Shown one piece after another: positions 1 through 13,262 of a DNA stretch of 64,000 nt. The stretch comes from Drosophila persimilis. Taxonomy: Eukaryota; Arthropoda; Insecta; Diptera; Drosophilidae. The position numbers and the translations under genes were made by a program. The stretch spans positions 23,312,001 through 23,376,000 of the forward strand of contig NW_020825288.1 of assembly GCF_003286085.1 (NCBI RefSeq), in the 5' to 3' direction. Numbering within the stretch: the stretch's first letter is position 1; every line of letters starts with the position of its first letter. Under the pieces are notes generated by a model that did no database searches, was not told where the DNA came from, and saw only the letters and a program-made list of their open reading frames with translations.

Positions 1-118
1 AACGCCTTATATAACCTTCTTGGCAAACAAATATATACATACATACATTCTCGTACTGTATTTATGTTAATTCTGTGCTAATGTTAGGTATTAACTAATG
101 AAATATTTGAGCTTCCAG

Positions 119-181
119 GTAGATTGGAAAGAGTACACCTACTCCCGTGTTCCAGTGCCCAGCCCATCAAAAATACCTTAA
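119..181 (+). CDS. Probable last coding exon of a gene extending left of the window
   Basis: A branch-point-like CTAAT (95-99) followed by a pyrimidine-containing stretch and the acceptor TTCCAG ends at 118. From 119 the frame reads V-D-W-K-E-Y-T-Y-S-R-V-P-V-P-S-P-S-K-I-P and stops at TAA 179-181. Several AATAAA signals follow (296-301, 357-362 and later), as expected for a 3'UTR. The exon is short and the upstream exons are outside the window, so the frame is not certain: the frame starting at 121 is also open to a slightly later stop, and a second acceptor-like CCAG lies at about 152-155. I do not recognise the protein tail. The exon call rests on splice-site and poly(A) context only. Confidence 0.45.
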   Translation, partial: VDWKEYTYSRVPVPSPSKIP

Positions 182-480
182 AAGGTTAATTGTACATTCA
201 ATAATGGCCATAGATATAATTTAATTAAATCGAACTCCACCGCACCGCATCGCATCGACCAGAACCCAACCCAAATCGAACGAAAAGCCAAACTGAATAA
301 AGCCCACACGGAGCGCCGCGATCGAGGAGGGAACAAGTTTCCCATGGATAGAAATTAATAAAATTTGCAATTTACAATTTGGAAGCGACTTATATATCAG
401 TGGGAAAACATGGCGCGATGTGCGCAGAAAACATGTTCAACAGTTAATAAAACAAATAATTGCATCGTGTGTGCAATAAA
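182..480 (+). other. Probable 3'UTR of the left-hand gene with poly(A) signals
   Basis: This stretch follows the probable terminal stop codon. It carries AATAAA at 296-301 and 357-362 and further AATAAA-type hexamers near 446 and 474. The repeated signals on the plus strand suggest alternative 3' ends for the gene whose coding part enters from the left. No coding region is supported here. Confidence 0.4.
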
Positions 481-3400
481 AAGAAGGTTAAACGTGGCCC
501 AGGCCAAAGCCATAGAAAGCTCCACAGCACCAGAGAAAGAGAAAGGGAGATGTGAGTGAGAGGGACAGAGCAGGGGAGAGTGGGATAGACACAGAGACGA
601 CAACTAATCATCAGTGGAAGGAGCAAGACCTAGACGAAGCGAAGACGTCGCGCCAATTGGAATTGCAAATCTCCCATATGTATGAGAAAGAGAAAACGAT
701 TGTAAGGTTGTAAAGGGAGAGAGAGATAGAGGAGCTTCTTCGAGGATGTGGCAGAACAGGAGCGGTCCCAGTTTGTTAAGGCGAAAGAATTAAACTACAA
801 TATAATATGACTAGAGTAATTACAAGGAAAGGTTTTTCTATACAGCATATGATATTTTTTAAAGAGTATAAATTTGATATAGTAGTTTCTCATATAAATA
901 AATAATATATCATTTTAAAGTGTAGATAAAAGCACCAAAGTATTCCAACATCATTCCCTTAAAACCAATCGCAAGATCCCCCTCCACATCCTTTATAGCG
1001 CTCCTGTCAGCTAACATACTCACTTGTACATACATTGGCCCCGTCTAAGACAAAATGGTGGAGTCATGGACGATGACGATGTGGATGTGGATGGGAATGA
1101 CGACGACGACGACGACTAAGACCACGACGATGGGGACGCTGCTGATGATGAGAAGGAGTAGGACACACAGGTTCATTCTCCCATAAATACGCTCAGCGGG
1201 TGTTAAATATTTTGTACGACTTCTGCAAGTCCTCAACTTCGGTCGGACTCTGCAAAAAGACTCTCTGTCCAGGGCCCAGACATGGCTCTCTGCTATCTCT
1301 TAAACAAACGCACAACTTTTGGCCCAAACGCCTTTGTTCATCAATTAAGCTGTCTGTCCACTGTCCTGCTCCTGCTCCTACTCCTGCACACACACGAAAG
1401 AGACGGAGCTATATGGCAGAAGGGAGACAGAGATATATGGGGTACGAGTGAGCATGGGGTACGGACGGGGGGTGGGGGCCATTGGAGACACATGCTATGG
1501 CTTGTAAATTGTGCGTCGGTCAGAAATTGAAATATGGCGTCGCAACGCAGGCAAATTGAAATCAATGAAAATGCTGTATTCCTCTGACTAAAGTGTGGGG
1601 AGGGGTTTCAGAGGGGGAGTAGGAGTAGGAATGAAAAGGAAAATTCAGCTTTCTTAAAGGGAATTTCTGGGATAAAACATTCCGTAGAGGGCTTTCCATT
1701 AAAGCAATGGCTGACAGACTGGAACAGCAATATGCCACTCTGTATGTGATCTCTTATTCAGGCTCTGCAATTTGATCATCAATTAGATCGTATATTTAGC
1801 CATTAAAGTATCCATTCTTCTAACCCAAAGAAGACTCATCTTTAATAATTACGACATCCACCACTTTAATGGAATACTCTAATCTCGTAGACATTTATGA
1901 CCAGGATATATCCGATTACCTTCCTATTGGGTAAGCCACCGAGCTGATCTGAGCAATTCGGTGGCTTTCCTCCACTGTGGCGCCTCAAACTGATGGAATC
2001 CCATAGCTATCCATGCCTATTGAGTAGCTGCCTCTGCATCTACCATGATCGCTGCTCCTCGAACTGTTTATAGATATATTTTAAATGCCGATAAAAGCGC
2101 ATGTACGACAAGCAACTAAACAAGAGACAGAACATGCCATCATTACCACCAACCGATCCAAACGGACAGCGCCGAACTAAGGTGAGCTGCAGAGCCGATG
2201 CTGCGCCATGTTTGATGATTAAATCTCGAAAATGTTAATGATGCCGAAAGAGGCAGCCGTAAACGAAGCCCAGAAGAAGGGGCTCCAATCGAATCGGCCG
2301 GGCGACAGATGGAACCAAAACTCAGACATGGAAATTAGCTGACGATTGGAGCAGGCTCGGATGGGGCTCAGAGGAAGGGGCACAAGACGAAGACTGCTTC
2401 CATATCGATCGTTAAATGAACGCCAAGGATCCCCATCGCCATTCGGGATCGATATCGGGATCGGTTTTCATTTGACGCGCTCCGCTCTGGCGGCATTTTC
2501 ATATTGATTAACCAGACTGAGCCCTCGTTCCCTGCCCTGCCCCTCCATCCAGAACGATCAAAATACCTATTAGCAATTAAAAGACAGACAAAAAATACTG
2601 AAATCTTATGACAAGTTGAGAAAGTCGAGTCTAGGTACCGTTGCAGCTCTCGAAGATCGTTCGATCCGTCCTTCGCCGGTCGCCTCTGTCCATATATGAA
2701 GTTGAAAATTATGGGACATTAATTGACTGTAGGTTAACAACCAACACAGACACAAAAAAAAAGAAGAAAGACTGAGAAACTGAACAGAAAATTATGAAAA
2801 ATATTATTGCATTGTCTGGGGCCGAGAGGTGCAAAGGGGTCTGTCTTTATGGGCTTCTCTCGGTCTTCCCCTTTTTGGGTTCTTTTATGTAACTGGTTTT
2901 ATGTAACTTGTCTTCTTAAGCCCTTTGTCATTGGAGGGGACTCTCAGTCTGTGCAGCCATTGTGTCGTATATATTGATTATGGTGTTTATAACTATGGCT
3001 TTTTGTCGAGGCTTAAGAGCTTTCGAGGGGGAGTTAGCATTATGGAAGAACATTTGATTAAATCCTCTATTTGCAATGCTCCCCAAAACGTCTTTGAGAT
3101 CAAAACGTCTTTGAGGAGTGCCCCCTGGATTTCAATATCTTAATTTTGCTAACTAAGCAAATCTTTGAAACTCCTGGGACTATCGTTGATTCTGTTCTGC
3201 TCTACCCAAAAAAAAAAACCCCATATCCAAAACACATCGTCCGTTGTTGTCAAGTTTTGTGAAGATTAATTGAACAATCAATTTTAAATTTTATAGGTTT
3301 TCAACTTTTCATTTCTCTTACACGATTTTCTGTGTCTCTCAGTCTCTGTCTCAGCCTCCGTTGTAGTTGTTGTTGAGTTATAAATTTGTTTTCTTTGTAG

Positions 3401-4079
3401 CATTGGAATCGACCCTCAGTTCTGTCTCTGTTCTCTCCGTCCGAACCACTCCAGTCCACTCGCGACCAATTTAAAATTATGAAATAGTAGCATTAATGAA
3501 AGATAAACTTTGTGTGGATTTTGGCGCATTGGTTTTCGGATAAAGAGTCAATAAAGGGGGTATAAAATGGAGGGATATGTGATCGTATGGAATGAACAAG
3601 TGAGGTATTCGACATCCAGCTCTGCAAATAGGAATAAGGAAAGATATATACTTAAGATTAAAATGTTCTTCTAGAATATATATGTATTCCGTCCATAAAA
3701 ACCTCTTCCTCTCTTTTAATGGCTGTGCAAATATTTTGATGTCTAACCATTAAACACACCCATAAATTGAGCCACAAAAAAATCAATTACTTTCATCGCG
3801 AACATTAAACAGGAACACTTAACGACAGCGGAAATTTGCAAAAGTTTGTCGGCAATTTTCTATAATTTATATAACCTTTTATAGCCCAGAAATTGCCTAT
3901 AATTGAGAGCAGGATTCGGCTAGAGTGCAATTATTATAATCTTTCTCTTAAGCATCGGATGCATAAACATTTTTATATCTATCGCGTCCAGTGGCGCCAT
4001 TTTAACGAAACTTTAATGAAATTATAAATTCGATCGAACGTTTGACTGACTTTTATTGGATCTCCAATATTGCTCTGAG

Positions 4080-4109
4080 TTCGGGTTCGGGTTTGGGTTT
4101 GGGTTTGGG
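4080..4109. repeat. Hexamer repeat, TTCGGG/TTTGGG x5
   Basis: Five head-to-tail hexamers: TTCGGG twice, then TTTGGG three times. It resembles a ciliate-type telomere unit by chance; flies do not use such telomere repeats, so it is read as a microsatellite. Confidence 0.85.
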
Positions 4110-4910
4110 TCTACCTCCAATGGCGGGCAGACTGTGACAATGGCAACACCTACGGATTTTTTAGTGCATCTCCCTTATGAGTTTTCCTTGCTCTGCCTTT
4201 TCTACATTTTCTTTTCCCATTTAATTTATGTGCATTTTAAACGTTTTCCCTCTGTCTCTATGGCGCATGCGCTTCGGTTCTGGATCGAACAATAGTCTCC
4301 ATCCGCTTTGAATACTCGTATAAGCAAACAAGATTTTTATAGTTTACACACATCAAAAATCTTAATGGGTTAGTTGACGTCGGCCTATAGAGGGTCTCGG
4401 AGAAGGCGTGACAGATCTTGTTTGATTGTAAACTTGGGATTGCATTTCTCGAATCATCAAAGGCGGAATCTAAAGTTGATGAAATAAAACTGGAGATACT
4501 CATCGGGATGGTAAGGAAAAAGGATTTCATGGCTCCAAAAGAGTTTGATTTCATTTCTTCTTCAATTAACCAATACACCAATCATAGATATTTCGATCTT
4601 TCCTTAAGATTCTGGCTTTTTGGGGGTAAAATTTCATCACAAACTTTCTTTATCTTTCACTTTATTCAGACTCACTTTTGATATCGCATTTCTCCAGCCC
4701 TGACACAGAAATTCCGGCAAAAGAGTTTCATTTTCTAGTGAACCTTTCAATTTGCCATGCAAAATAGAAAACAATCTTTCTTTTCCTCCCGTAACTCTCG
4801 GATGATTGCTGAATTGCTATGCAAATTTCTCTTTGCCCCAAAATGAACAAACGAAACAACGAAAACGAAAACTTTTACATTTCAATTTTCCACACTGTCA
4901 CCCCAGAGCT

Positions 4911-4929
4911 GAGCAGAGCAGAGCAGAGC
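4911..4929. repeat. Pentamer repeat (GAGCA)n
   Basis: Nearly four head-to-tail copies of GAGCA, in a gene-free stretch. Confidence 0.75.
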
Positions 4930-5802
4930 GTCTAATGCCCCAACTAATTAATGAAAGTAAATTAATTTATACGTAAATTGTTTTGTTTCGAAACTCGGGC
5001 CCTCCCTCTCCGCTACCAAGCCGATTCGGTTTCAGGGTAAGGGTTTTATCAATGACTTTTGTGCGACGCTCTTTGAATTCCTAATGAGAGAGTTGGCAGC
5101 AGTATTCAGAGTTTTCTGGGTTGACCCGTCTTGGGCCTTAACTTAATTCGCTGTGTAATTGTTGATTTGGTTTCGTTGGGTTCCTTAGTGGAACGTGGGA
5201 GATTTTCCCGCTTATCGAACACTTCATTGGGGGGTGCATACATAGGGATCTATGGGGTATACATAGGGGGAGGACAGGCTAAGACTATTAAGTGGGGTCA
5301 TCACTATCTGGCATGCTTTTGATTAGCTAGCAATACGATATATCAGACAAGTGGCCAGCCCTGGCAGTTGGCAGTTGGCGGTAAAGCAACCAAAATATCG
5401 CACAAGTTGGCAGCACACAAGTCCACCGCATGCACACCTCCCTCTAATCTAGGCTTTGGGTTTGTTCGCCTGGACATTAAACAAATGACGCAATTGATGT
5501 TCAATTATGTTTTTGGGCAACCACAGAAATCCACTTAACTTAGTTTGTGGCCAAAACTCAAACTCTGGCCACTGCAATGAAAGCTCATTAAGTCATGTTG
5601 AGAGTCCTCGATGCTGTCTGGCAGAGGGGGACTGTCTATAATAGCTGCAGGAGAGGAGAGGACAGGACAGGACATACCAGACCAGAAACCAGGAACCATG
5701 AACCAGGAACAGGACCAAGAACAAGAGCATAAAGCAATTATTTGCATAGCCCCCAAAGTGCAGACAAAGAGCGCAAATTGCAGCCACGCAAAACAATGCA
5801 CC

Positions 5803-5830
5803 AGAGAGAGATAGAGAGAGAGAGAGAGAG
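5803..5830. repeat. (GA)n microsatellite
   Basis: A 28-bp AG/GA tract with a single T interruption. Such tracts can bind GAGA factor or CLAMP in Drosophila, but nothing nearby shows promoter function. Confidence 0.85.
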
Positions 5831-8800
5831 CTAGAAAGGGACGGAGAGTAGAGCATAATGAGCATTCACCTGACCCATGCCCACTGTTCCACTGCTCCGA
5901 CGATGGTACGCCATTCACTCGTAGCATTGTCATCGTCCCACTCGTTTGCGCATTCATTTATTCAATTGTGGCCACTTGTTAGGACAAAAGCCTTTCTAGG
6001 ACACACACAATGCCCAGCAAATTTCTCTCCATCTCCACCTACCACTCAACTGAAGCGACTGCGACTCTCCTCTGAGCGGACATTAACTTGTTTGTTTGCC
6101 GCTGATTGTCGTCATCATCCTTATCATCATCAGCATCTGCGTTGTCTTCGCTGGCTGATTTGTACTACACAAAACGTGGGGCCGGTGGGGGAGGGATCTC
6201 CAGAACGGACTGGCGCTGTCAGCCGCATTGAAATTGAAATTGTTGCTGGAAGGAACAACGTCTCGTGTCTCGTGTCTTGTGCCGCTGACATTTCGCCTTT
6301 TGTGATCCAGATCCCCAGTGAATGTTATGATTCCTCTAACTTGTCGCCATGATTGCACATAATTGGGTCACATGCTTGTCACAAAAATATACGAGTACAT
6401 ACTCGTACCATACTCATTTCTTGTCTTTGCAATGTAAAAGATTTTTCATTAAAATTGTCAGCTTTTCTTTTCTCTTTATTTTTGTTGGCCCCTGTCAGTT
6501 CAGGCTGCTGTTCTCGCATCTCGCATCTCACATCTCGCTCACTCTCTGCCAGGGGTTCCTTAAATTGCTTTCTTGTGTGGCAGCAAAAAAGGACTTTTTG
6601 TAAAGCTTTTTTTCCACTTTGTTCATTTTGTGGTACTCTCTCTGAATGGAAAATTTAAAGAATTGAAAGGAAAAAAAATTAAAAACGATGAAACTGTGTA
6701 CTATTTAATGAGGTCCTTATTTTCTTTTTCGATTGTTATAGAGTGAAAAATACTTCGCAGAACTTTATAGTTAAGTATTTTCAGAGTTATGTATGGAGAC
6801 TGTAACCCCCAAAGAGCATTCCTCATTCGACTTGTTCTTTCTTCGTTCATATTTTCTTTGCCATTTCATGCTTTTGATTGCATACACAATTTTTTGCCGA
6901 TTTTTATTATGTGCCTCGTCGTTTATTTTGCAGTGCATAATTTATGCCTTACTCGCTCTTTTTCTCGCTCTCTCACTCCCTCTCTCTACCGGCGCGCCGT
7001 TTATCTCTGTTGCCGTTTCTCTTCTGGCGTCGCCATTTTTTGCGCTTCCTGAGCCGGATTCTGCCCCTGTTCCTGGTCCCCATGCCCACTGGTGGCTCGG
7101 TTCGGTTCGGCTCTGGCTACTGGAGTGTCCCCTGTCCGGTGCTGGTGCTTGTCCTGGTCAGAGGACCGTTGTCGCTTGTCCGCTTTTGAACTGCTGGCGG
7201 AAATGTATTTACACCAAAACGTTCGTAAAATGGCGGGCATAAAATAAAGTTTTAACGGATGTTTACGCAATGCGCATGAATTGTCCAATAATGACAAGAG
7301 ACAAGATGGCAAACGATTGGTCGGTATCCCAGAAGAAGAATAAACTCTATGGCCATAGAGGGGGCCATACGGGGGACCTATTGAAATTTTAATGGCCTCA
7401 GCCAGTGGCTGTGACGTCTTCAATGGCTTGGAAATGAAAGGAAAGGAAAACGGGGAAGAGAAAACTTTAAGAAGGCCGTATAGAACAGGACTATTATGGG
7501 AAGACCTAAGACCAATCAGCTGGAATATCTCTTGACTACTAGGCCTTATTTATTCAAATGCATATTTTCTTTAGGAAATGATTGATAATTATTCTTTCTA
7601 TAAGCTCCCTTAAAACCTTTGCCTGCTCTTATACTCGTCTGTTTAGTAACTTCTCAGATTACCTTTAAACCTTGACCCTTCTCTGCGCTTCTCAATATTT
7701 CTACTTTAATGCGAAACCGCAATCGCAACTTTGGTAATTTGATCCAAGTTTCCCAACCTGCAACCCGCATCAGCCCTAAAGCTGGAGGGTTAATCGAGGA
7801 CATGTTGGCAATGACAGCATAATTATGGACTCGCCAGACAAAGGAAAATGGGGAACGCCCACATAGTTATGACATTGACAGGACAACCTATCTGTCCAAC
7901 GCGAACTCCCCTTCGCCCACTCTGCATTCCAAATATTCTATATATGTATTTATTTAAACGAGGGTTGCAAAAAGAAAATCTCCGCCAGCTAATCATGTCG
8001 AGATGTCGTTGCCAATCTTTCACCGGCGACCCTTGAGCGAGAAGAAACTTCACGCACCATAAATTTTTCATTCGTTGTCATTAAATCATTTCGTAAGGTC
8101 CCCGAAAAGTGTACAGACCCCCAGAAGAAGTAAAAATGGAAAAGAAATTGAGGAAGCCGAAAGGAGCCAAGGATAATGACAAGCAACATGCTGCAAATGT
8201 CAGGGCAGACAGGAAAACGGAAACGTATTGGCGCAGTGGAGTTCGCAGTGGATGCCAGAAGGAGAGGAGGCCGGAGCAGGAGGCCGGAGCAGAAACAGTA
8301 CCAGGCGAAGCCGTGAAGACAATTTGGGAAGTAAATGGATAAGTTTTGTTCCTCACCCGCGGTACTTGAATATTATCCACGAAACTATGGCGGGAACTCT
8401 TTATCCTATATTATTTCTGATAATAATTGGAACTGAATCTACTAATGAACCTATAAAGAATTCTTTTAATAATGGAATATAGCAGATGTTTAGTCACAGA
8501 TCAGTCGGTAAGGGATGAATATCTGTAGTTAAAGAGGTTTTTATTATGGCTTGATTAATACAAAATAAACCTTTATCTTAAGAACTATTTAGAAAGAAGA
8601 AATCTTTCACTGCAATCCACAAGATGTCTTCTATTCGAGCACTTCCCATATAATAAATTTCGTTCAAGCATTTTTTTGGCTACCAATTCTATGGAGACTG
8701 CGGAAACGGATGCGGGTGCGGACAACTTTAAGAAGTCTGCCAAGAATTATATCATACATACATACATTTAGGAACATAAGGAACAAGGAAATTTGAAAAA

Positions 8801-9410
8801 TGCGACAAGTATCCATGAAAATCATAAATTATACAAAATACTTGAATATTTGATTAAAATTCATTTACTGCCAAAGAGAGCGACAGAGAATGAGAGAAAT
8901 GATAAATGCCAGACAAGAAAATCAAAGCAAATCACTTGCAGTCGCCGAAAAACGGTACGAAAAATGTTTAATAATGGAAATCCCCAAAGCACGCCCAGAA
9001 CTCAAATGCAGGACTACCGTACACGTGTCCGGAGTTGTCCTTGCACACGCCACACTTCATAAATTTTCCTTCAGAGAGAAGGGAAACCCAAAAGCGAAGG
9101 AACCTTTACAGTTACAGTTACAGTTATGATTGCCCGAAAGTCAACTGGGGGACGAGGCGACGTCGGATGTCCGCCCATCCGCCCATCCACCCATCATCAT
9201 CATCCGGAAGCTAAGCCTCGCAAAAAGAAAACCGCAGCAAAGTAAACACCCGAAGGAGGAATCGTACTCGCACTCGTACTTCCCCTCCGAAGGATGAAAG
9301 CCTCTAACACACAAACAAACAGAGGGCGCATTCCAGCTACCCTTCGAACCGAAGCGACTCTGAGTATAGACGCATAGACACATTGTGGCCCATTGGCCGG
9401 GTGAGGCAAG

Positions 9411-9448
9411 GGCAACGGCAACGGCATCGGCAACGGCAACGGCAACGG
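9411..9448. repeat. Hexamer repeat (GGCAAC)n
   Basis: Six head-to-tail hexamers, five GGCAAC and one GGCATC, plus a partial unit. It produces a stop-free low-complexity frame on the minus strand. Confidence 0.9.
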
Positions 9449-9699
9449 ATCCTGTGCCGCAATCAAATCATCTGCCAAGTTTATGATTTATTTAACTTTT
9501 TTAATTGACTTTTTCCGAGAAAGAGACAGCAAGAGAGAGCGGCGGCCGCGTAGCGTCCTCCCCTCGGATGGTGGCTAAGGACTGCGTGTGAAAGGATAAT
9601 GGTGGGTCTTCAAATAAGGAAACTTCACTTGCAGTCTGTTGTTGTAGCTGTTGTTGCTGGTGGTGTTGATGTTCCTAGTAGTAAATGCGTCATATGAAA

Positions 9700-9735
9700 G
9701 GATACGGATACGGATGCGGATGAGGATGAGGATGC
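9700..9735. repeat. Hexamer repeat (GGATRM)n
   Basis: Six consecutive hexamers: GGATAC twice, GGATGC, GGATGA twice, GGATGC. It yields an Arg/Met-rich pseudo-reading frame. Confidence 0.9.
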
Positions 9736-11039
9736 GGAGGTGTACGTGTGCGCATGGGAGTGGGTTTTGTAGCAAATCCGGTTTAGTCTATTTATTTAAA
9801 GGCCTATTTTTATGCTCATCCGGCTGCCGTTTACTTTTTTACAACTTAAATGGAGGATATATCAAATAAAAATCTGAATCTGTTGATTTATGCAACGGTA
9901 ATTGCTGGTTGAAACAGTGGAAGTGAAACAAGAGTACAGTCCTCAACAGATTTTTGAGAAGAATTATGGGATATTCAGTAAGTGGAAGGGGGTTGATAAA
10001 GGAAGTATCTTTACTTCAGATCCTAAGCAAAGGGAAATAATAAAGCTATCTAAACTCATTAATTAATGACAAGCAATTTCTTGGAACATTCCCATTCCAT
10101 TTACGTAATCTATAACAATTCTTATAGCCTCTCCATATCATTTATCGCCGTAAAATTCCTCAGTCCACACATGTGAACAAATTCCTCACATTACTACCCT
10201 TCGTTTCGTAAGGACCTACATCCTACACACACTCAGCATGACTCAACCCCATTCCCATCGGTCACCGTGAAACCAAACTAATTTGACAGCCAACTAGCGC
10301 CGGACCCACCGTACGAGTATGGCCAAAGATGGACATGAATACAAAGAAAAAATTGGAATCCTGAGGCCCCAAGCCCACTTGTCAGTCTCCCGCCCGCTGT
10401 CGGAGTAAAACTTTCAATTTCTTCAAAATCAAACACACAAAAACGCACCCAAAAAAGTATCCCACAATCAGACTGGCAAAAATATAATTTATGAGCCAAC
10501 CGAAAAAAAAGAGAAGCAGAACTCTCAGCATTTGATGTATACATTTTGAGCTTTGTGGAGACACAAAAATGATTTTGATGGACACTTAACAAAACGACAC
10601 CAGATTCGGCTCAAACGAAACCTGGTCCCCTGGCTCTCAGTCGCTCTGGTCCTGCTCCAGAGTCATTTCAGGTGAGGAATAAAGCCAAGTGAAACCCAAG
10701 ATCTGTTCTTCTTCGAGTTGCAAAAAAGGGGAGAAAAACGGAGAGAAATACGACATATTTCATATTTTATTTATTATTTAGAAAGGGTACGCTGCATAAA
10801 TCAAAAACGAAATGAGTACGACATAACAACACCAAAAAGCTGAGACTCAGACTCGGACTCAGACCCAGATGGAGGTGGCTATGGGGATAGGGTTCGGAGA
10901 CGGAGGAGAGACCGAGTCGGAGGCGCAATCGCAGTCATCGATGTTGTCCAATGCAGCCGTGGCCAGCCACCACCATCCAAGCAAACAACCGTCGAACCAA
11001 CCAACCAGCATATGAAATAAAATCAAAATAAAAGCACCC

Positions 11040-11090
11040 AAACTCAAACTCAAACTCAGACCAAACTCAAAACTCAAACTGAAACTGAAA
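11040..11090. repeat. Hexamer-period repeat (AACTCA)n
   Basis: Degenerate tandem units of AACTCA/AACTGA with interruptions over about 50 bp. Confidence 0.75.
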
Positions 11091-12090
11091 CGCGAAAAAA
11101 GTTCCCACATGTTCACAATTTTGTACACATTACGAGTACGTTTATGGGCAGCGGGCGAAGCGGTTCGAAGGAGTAAAAATACAAAAACAATCAACGAAAA
11201 ACCCACAGATCTGCGAGTAAAGCATAAAATATCATTCATTCAACATAATGCAATGGGGGGCTGCTGCTTGGCTCAGGAGTAGTGGAAATCTCATCTTCTG
11301 TCTTCTTTTGTTTGCTAATTGTTGGCACTGAGAATAGATTGAAATGAGTTGAGGTGGAAGATACTACAAGCTTTCACTGTCCATCTACCTGAGACTACGT
11401 AGAAGAATCGAAGTAATCACGTAAATTATTTGTAAGCCCGCAAAATCTATGATCAAAAATGCCAATCATATTTCAATTAACAACTTTCGATAATTTATCG
11501 ATTTTTGATCGATTCATATTAGAAATATATACCTATATAGCTAATGCATTTTGAAATCTATGAGGTATTTATTTATCAGAGCATTCCCTGTCCCCATAAC
11601 CGATTACCTGGTAATTTCTCGCAGTGCATTGCAGTGACATGAAGGAGGGAACCAGAACAACAGCAGCAACAACCATACAGAAAACAGTCAAATGTTGTAT
11701 GTTTGGTATTTTTGCGTCACGCGTTGTTCCACCTTGTCGATGGGAAGGGGAGAGAGATGCTGCAGAGAGTGAATCGATTCGAGGATTGCGCCTGCGCACA
11801 CGCCTGAATGCGAAATACTGTAGAGGCTATACCAGAGAGCGGGTTGGAGTCCAGGCGGGGGATGCCATATCAGTGAAATGATCGCAATCTCAACACAAAA
11901 TTTGTGTTTGGCGCAGACATTTTTTTACTGTGTGAGCAAGCGAGCGAGCTCTGGAGATGAGGAGCAGGAGGAGGACGGGAACGGGGACCTGCGAAGATAA
12001 CCGAAAGATGATGAAGATGAAGCAGCAGCAAATCTGCAAAAAGCCAGGGAATGTGTGTGACCCCCCCGCGCACTGCTCTACAGCCTGTCT

Positions 12091-12160
12091 GCGACTGCGA
12101 CTGCGACTGGGACCGGGTCCTGGTCCTGGTCTGGGCCTGAGGTCCAGGGTCCGGGGTCCT
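12091..12160. repeat. Composite hexamer repeat (GCGACT)n then (GGTCCT)n
   Basis: Three GCGACT units run into degenerate GGTCCT/GGTCTG-type units. The tract explains the long overlapping open frames here on both strands. Confidence 0.8.
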
Positions 12161-13237
12161 CCAGCCACGTCGTGTTGTCATAATGAATGGTGCAGCTTAA
12201 GTCATTTCATTTTGGAGCTGGTCTTGAGGTTGCTGCTGCCTTTTTTATAGTGCTGCTGGCGCCATGAAATATTAAATTACGAGCTGCTGTTTGTGGTCAC
12301 CCCTGGCCTGCCTCTCCCTCCATACGACCCTGTCTCTCATTAGAGAATAAGAGAGGGAGATACATTCCACATACGCCGTGTGTTCGCGAGGTCTTCGTTT
12401 GCGAATGAAATTAATAACTAAAACGTTGCAGAACCATAAAAAGGCCCTCCAATCGACCAAATTGAAATTCCCAACTTGCTGAATTAATAAGTTAATTTCT
12501 GCAAACGCCCCACCACGTCCAATCCATCTGCACATATTGAAATGTTTTGCATAATTACAGAGAGATCTTCTCCAGTCCCCCATTTTATGTTGCCCCATTT
12601 ATGACTTTGGCTAATTTACCAAGGGGGTATGGTATGGTATGGGAGGGGGGACTTTTATGAAGCGGCCTGCCATTAAAAAGGTTAAAGTTGAGGCTCAGCC
12701 ACGTAATGACTATTTTTGGGGCGACTCGGAGGGATCGGGCTTACACTTTCAGCTCATGTTAATTTCTCGGACATTTATGGCAATTGCCTGACACATGTTT
12801 GCGGCAATCTTTATGGGGGTTAATGGGTTGAAGAGCTTGCAGCAAGTACTTAGGAGGAATGTCGAAAGGATTACTTGGGTGCCGGTTGCCAGTCGTTCCA
12901 GGGATAGATACGGGATAGGAAATGACTTGATTTTTACTCTTTACTTGCAGTAAAAGCTATTTTGGAGGGAAATTAAAGAAGGGAGATCTTTACTAGCTCT
13001 GCTCAAGTATCATTTATCTCCAACTATCTCTCTACCATTAGCGGAATTGATGGGATTCTTTTCGTCTTTTGAGAAAGGCCTTCTATACCTTTCACTGGCA
13101 CTGCAATGGCAATAATTATGGAAAGATCTTTGACTCATATGGCCAATACGTTTGGCCGAAATCAAATAACGATAAAAAATCACACGAATATTAATTCGAA
13201 GAATTGCAAAGACCTTCAGCCAAAAAGGCAACTCCAG

Positions 13238-13262
13238 TGCCAAAGCCAAAGCCAAAGGCAAA
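13238..13262. repeat. Hexamer repeat (GCCAAA)n
   Basis: About four copies of GCCAAA with one variant. A similar (CAAGCA)n tract lies at about 13498-13524. Confidence 0.7.

Noticed and set aside
4080..4109. TTTGGG array as interstitial telomere
   Set aside because: Drosophila telomeres are retrotransposon arrays, and only three exact units exist, so it is an ordinary hexamer microsatellite.
4258..4681. Complementary 107- and 87-codon frames on opposite strands, one with a Lys/Glu-rich protein-like look
   Set aside because: Both strands are open over the same DNA, the plus frame lacks a true ATG start, and no splice partner or homologue is recognised.
5535..6358. Several overlapping frames of 90-164 codons on both strands
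   Set aside because: They lie around a GA microsatellite and low-complexity DNA, overlap on both strands, and show no codon bias or domains.
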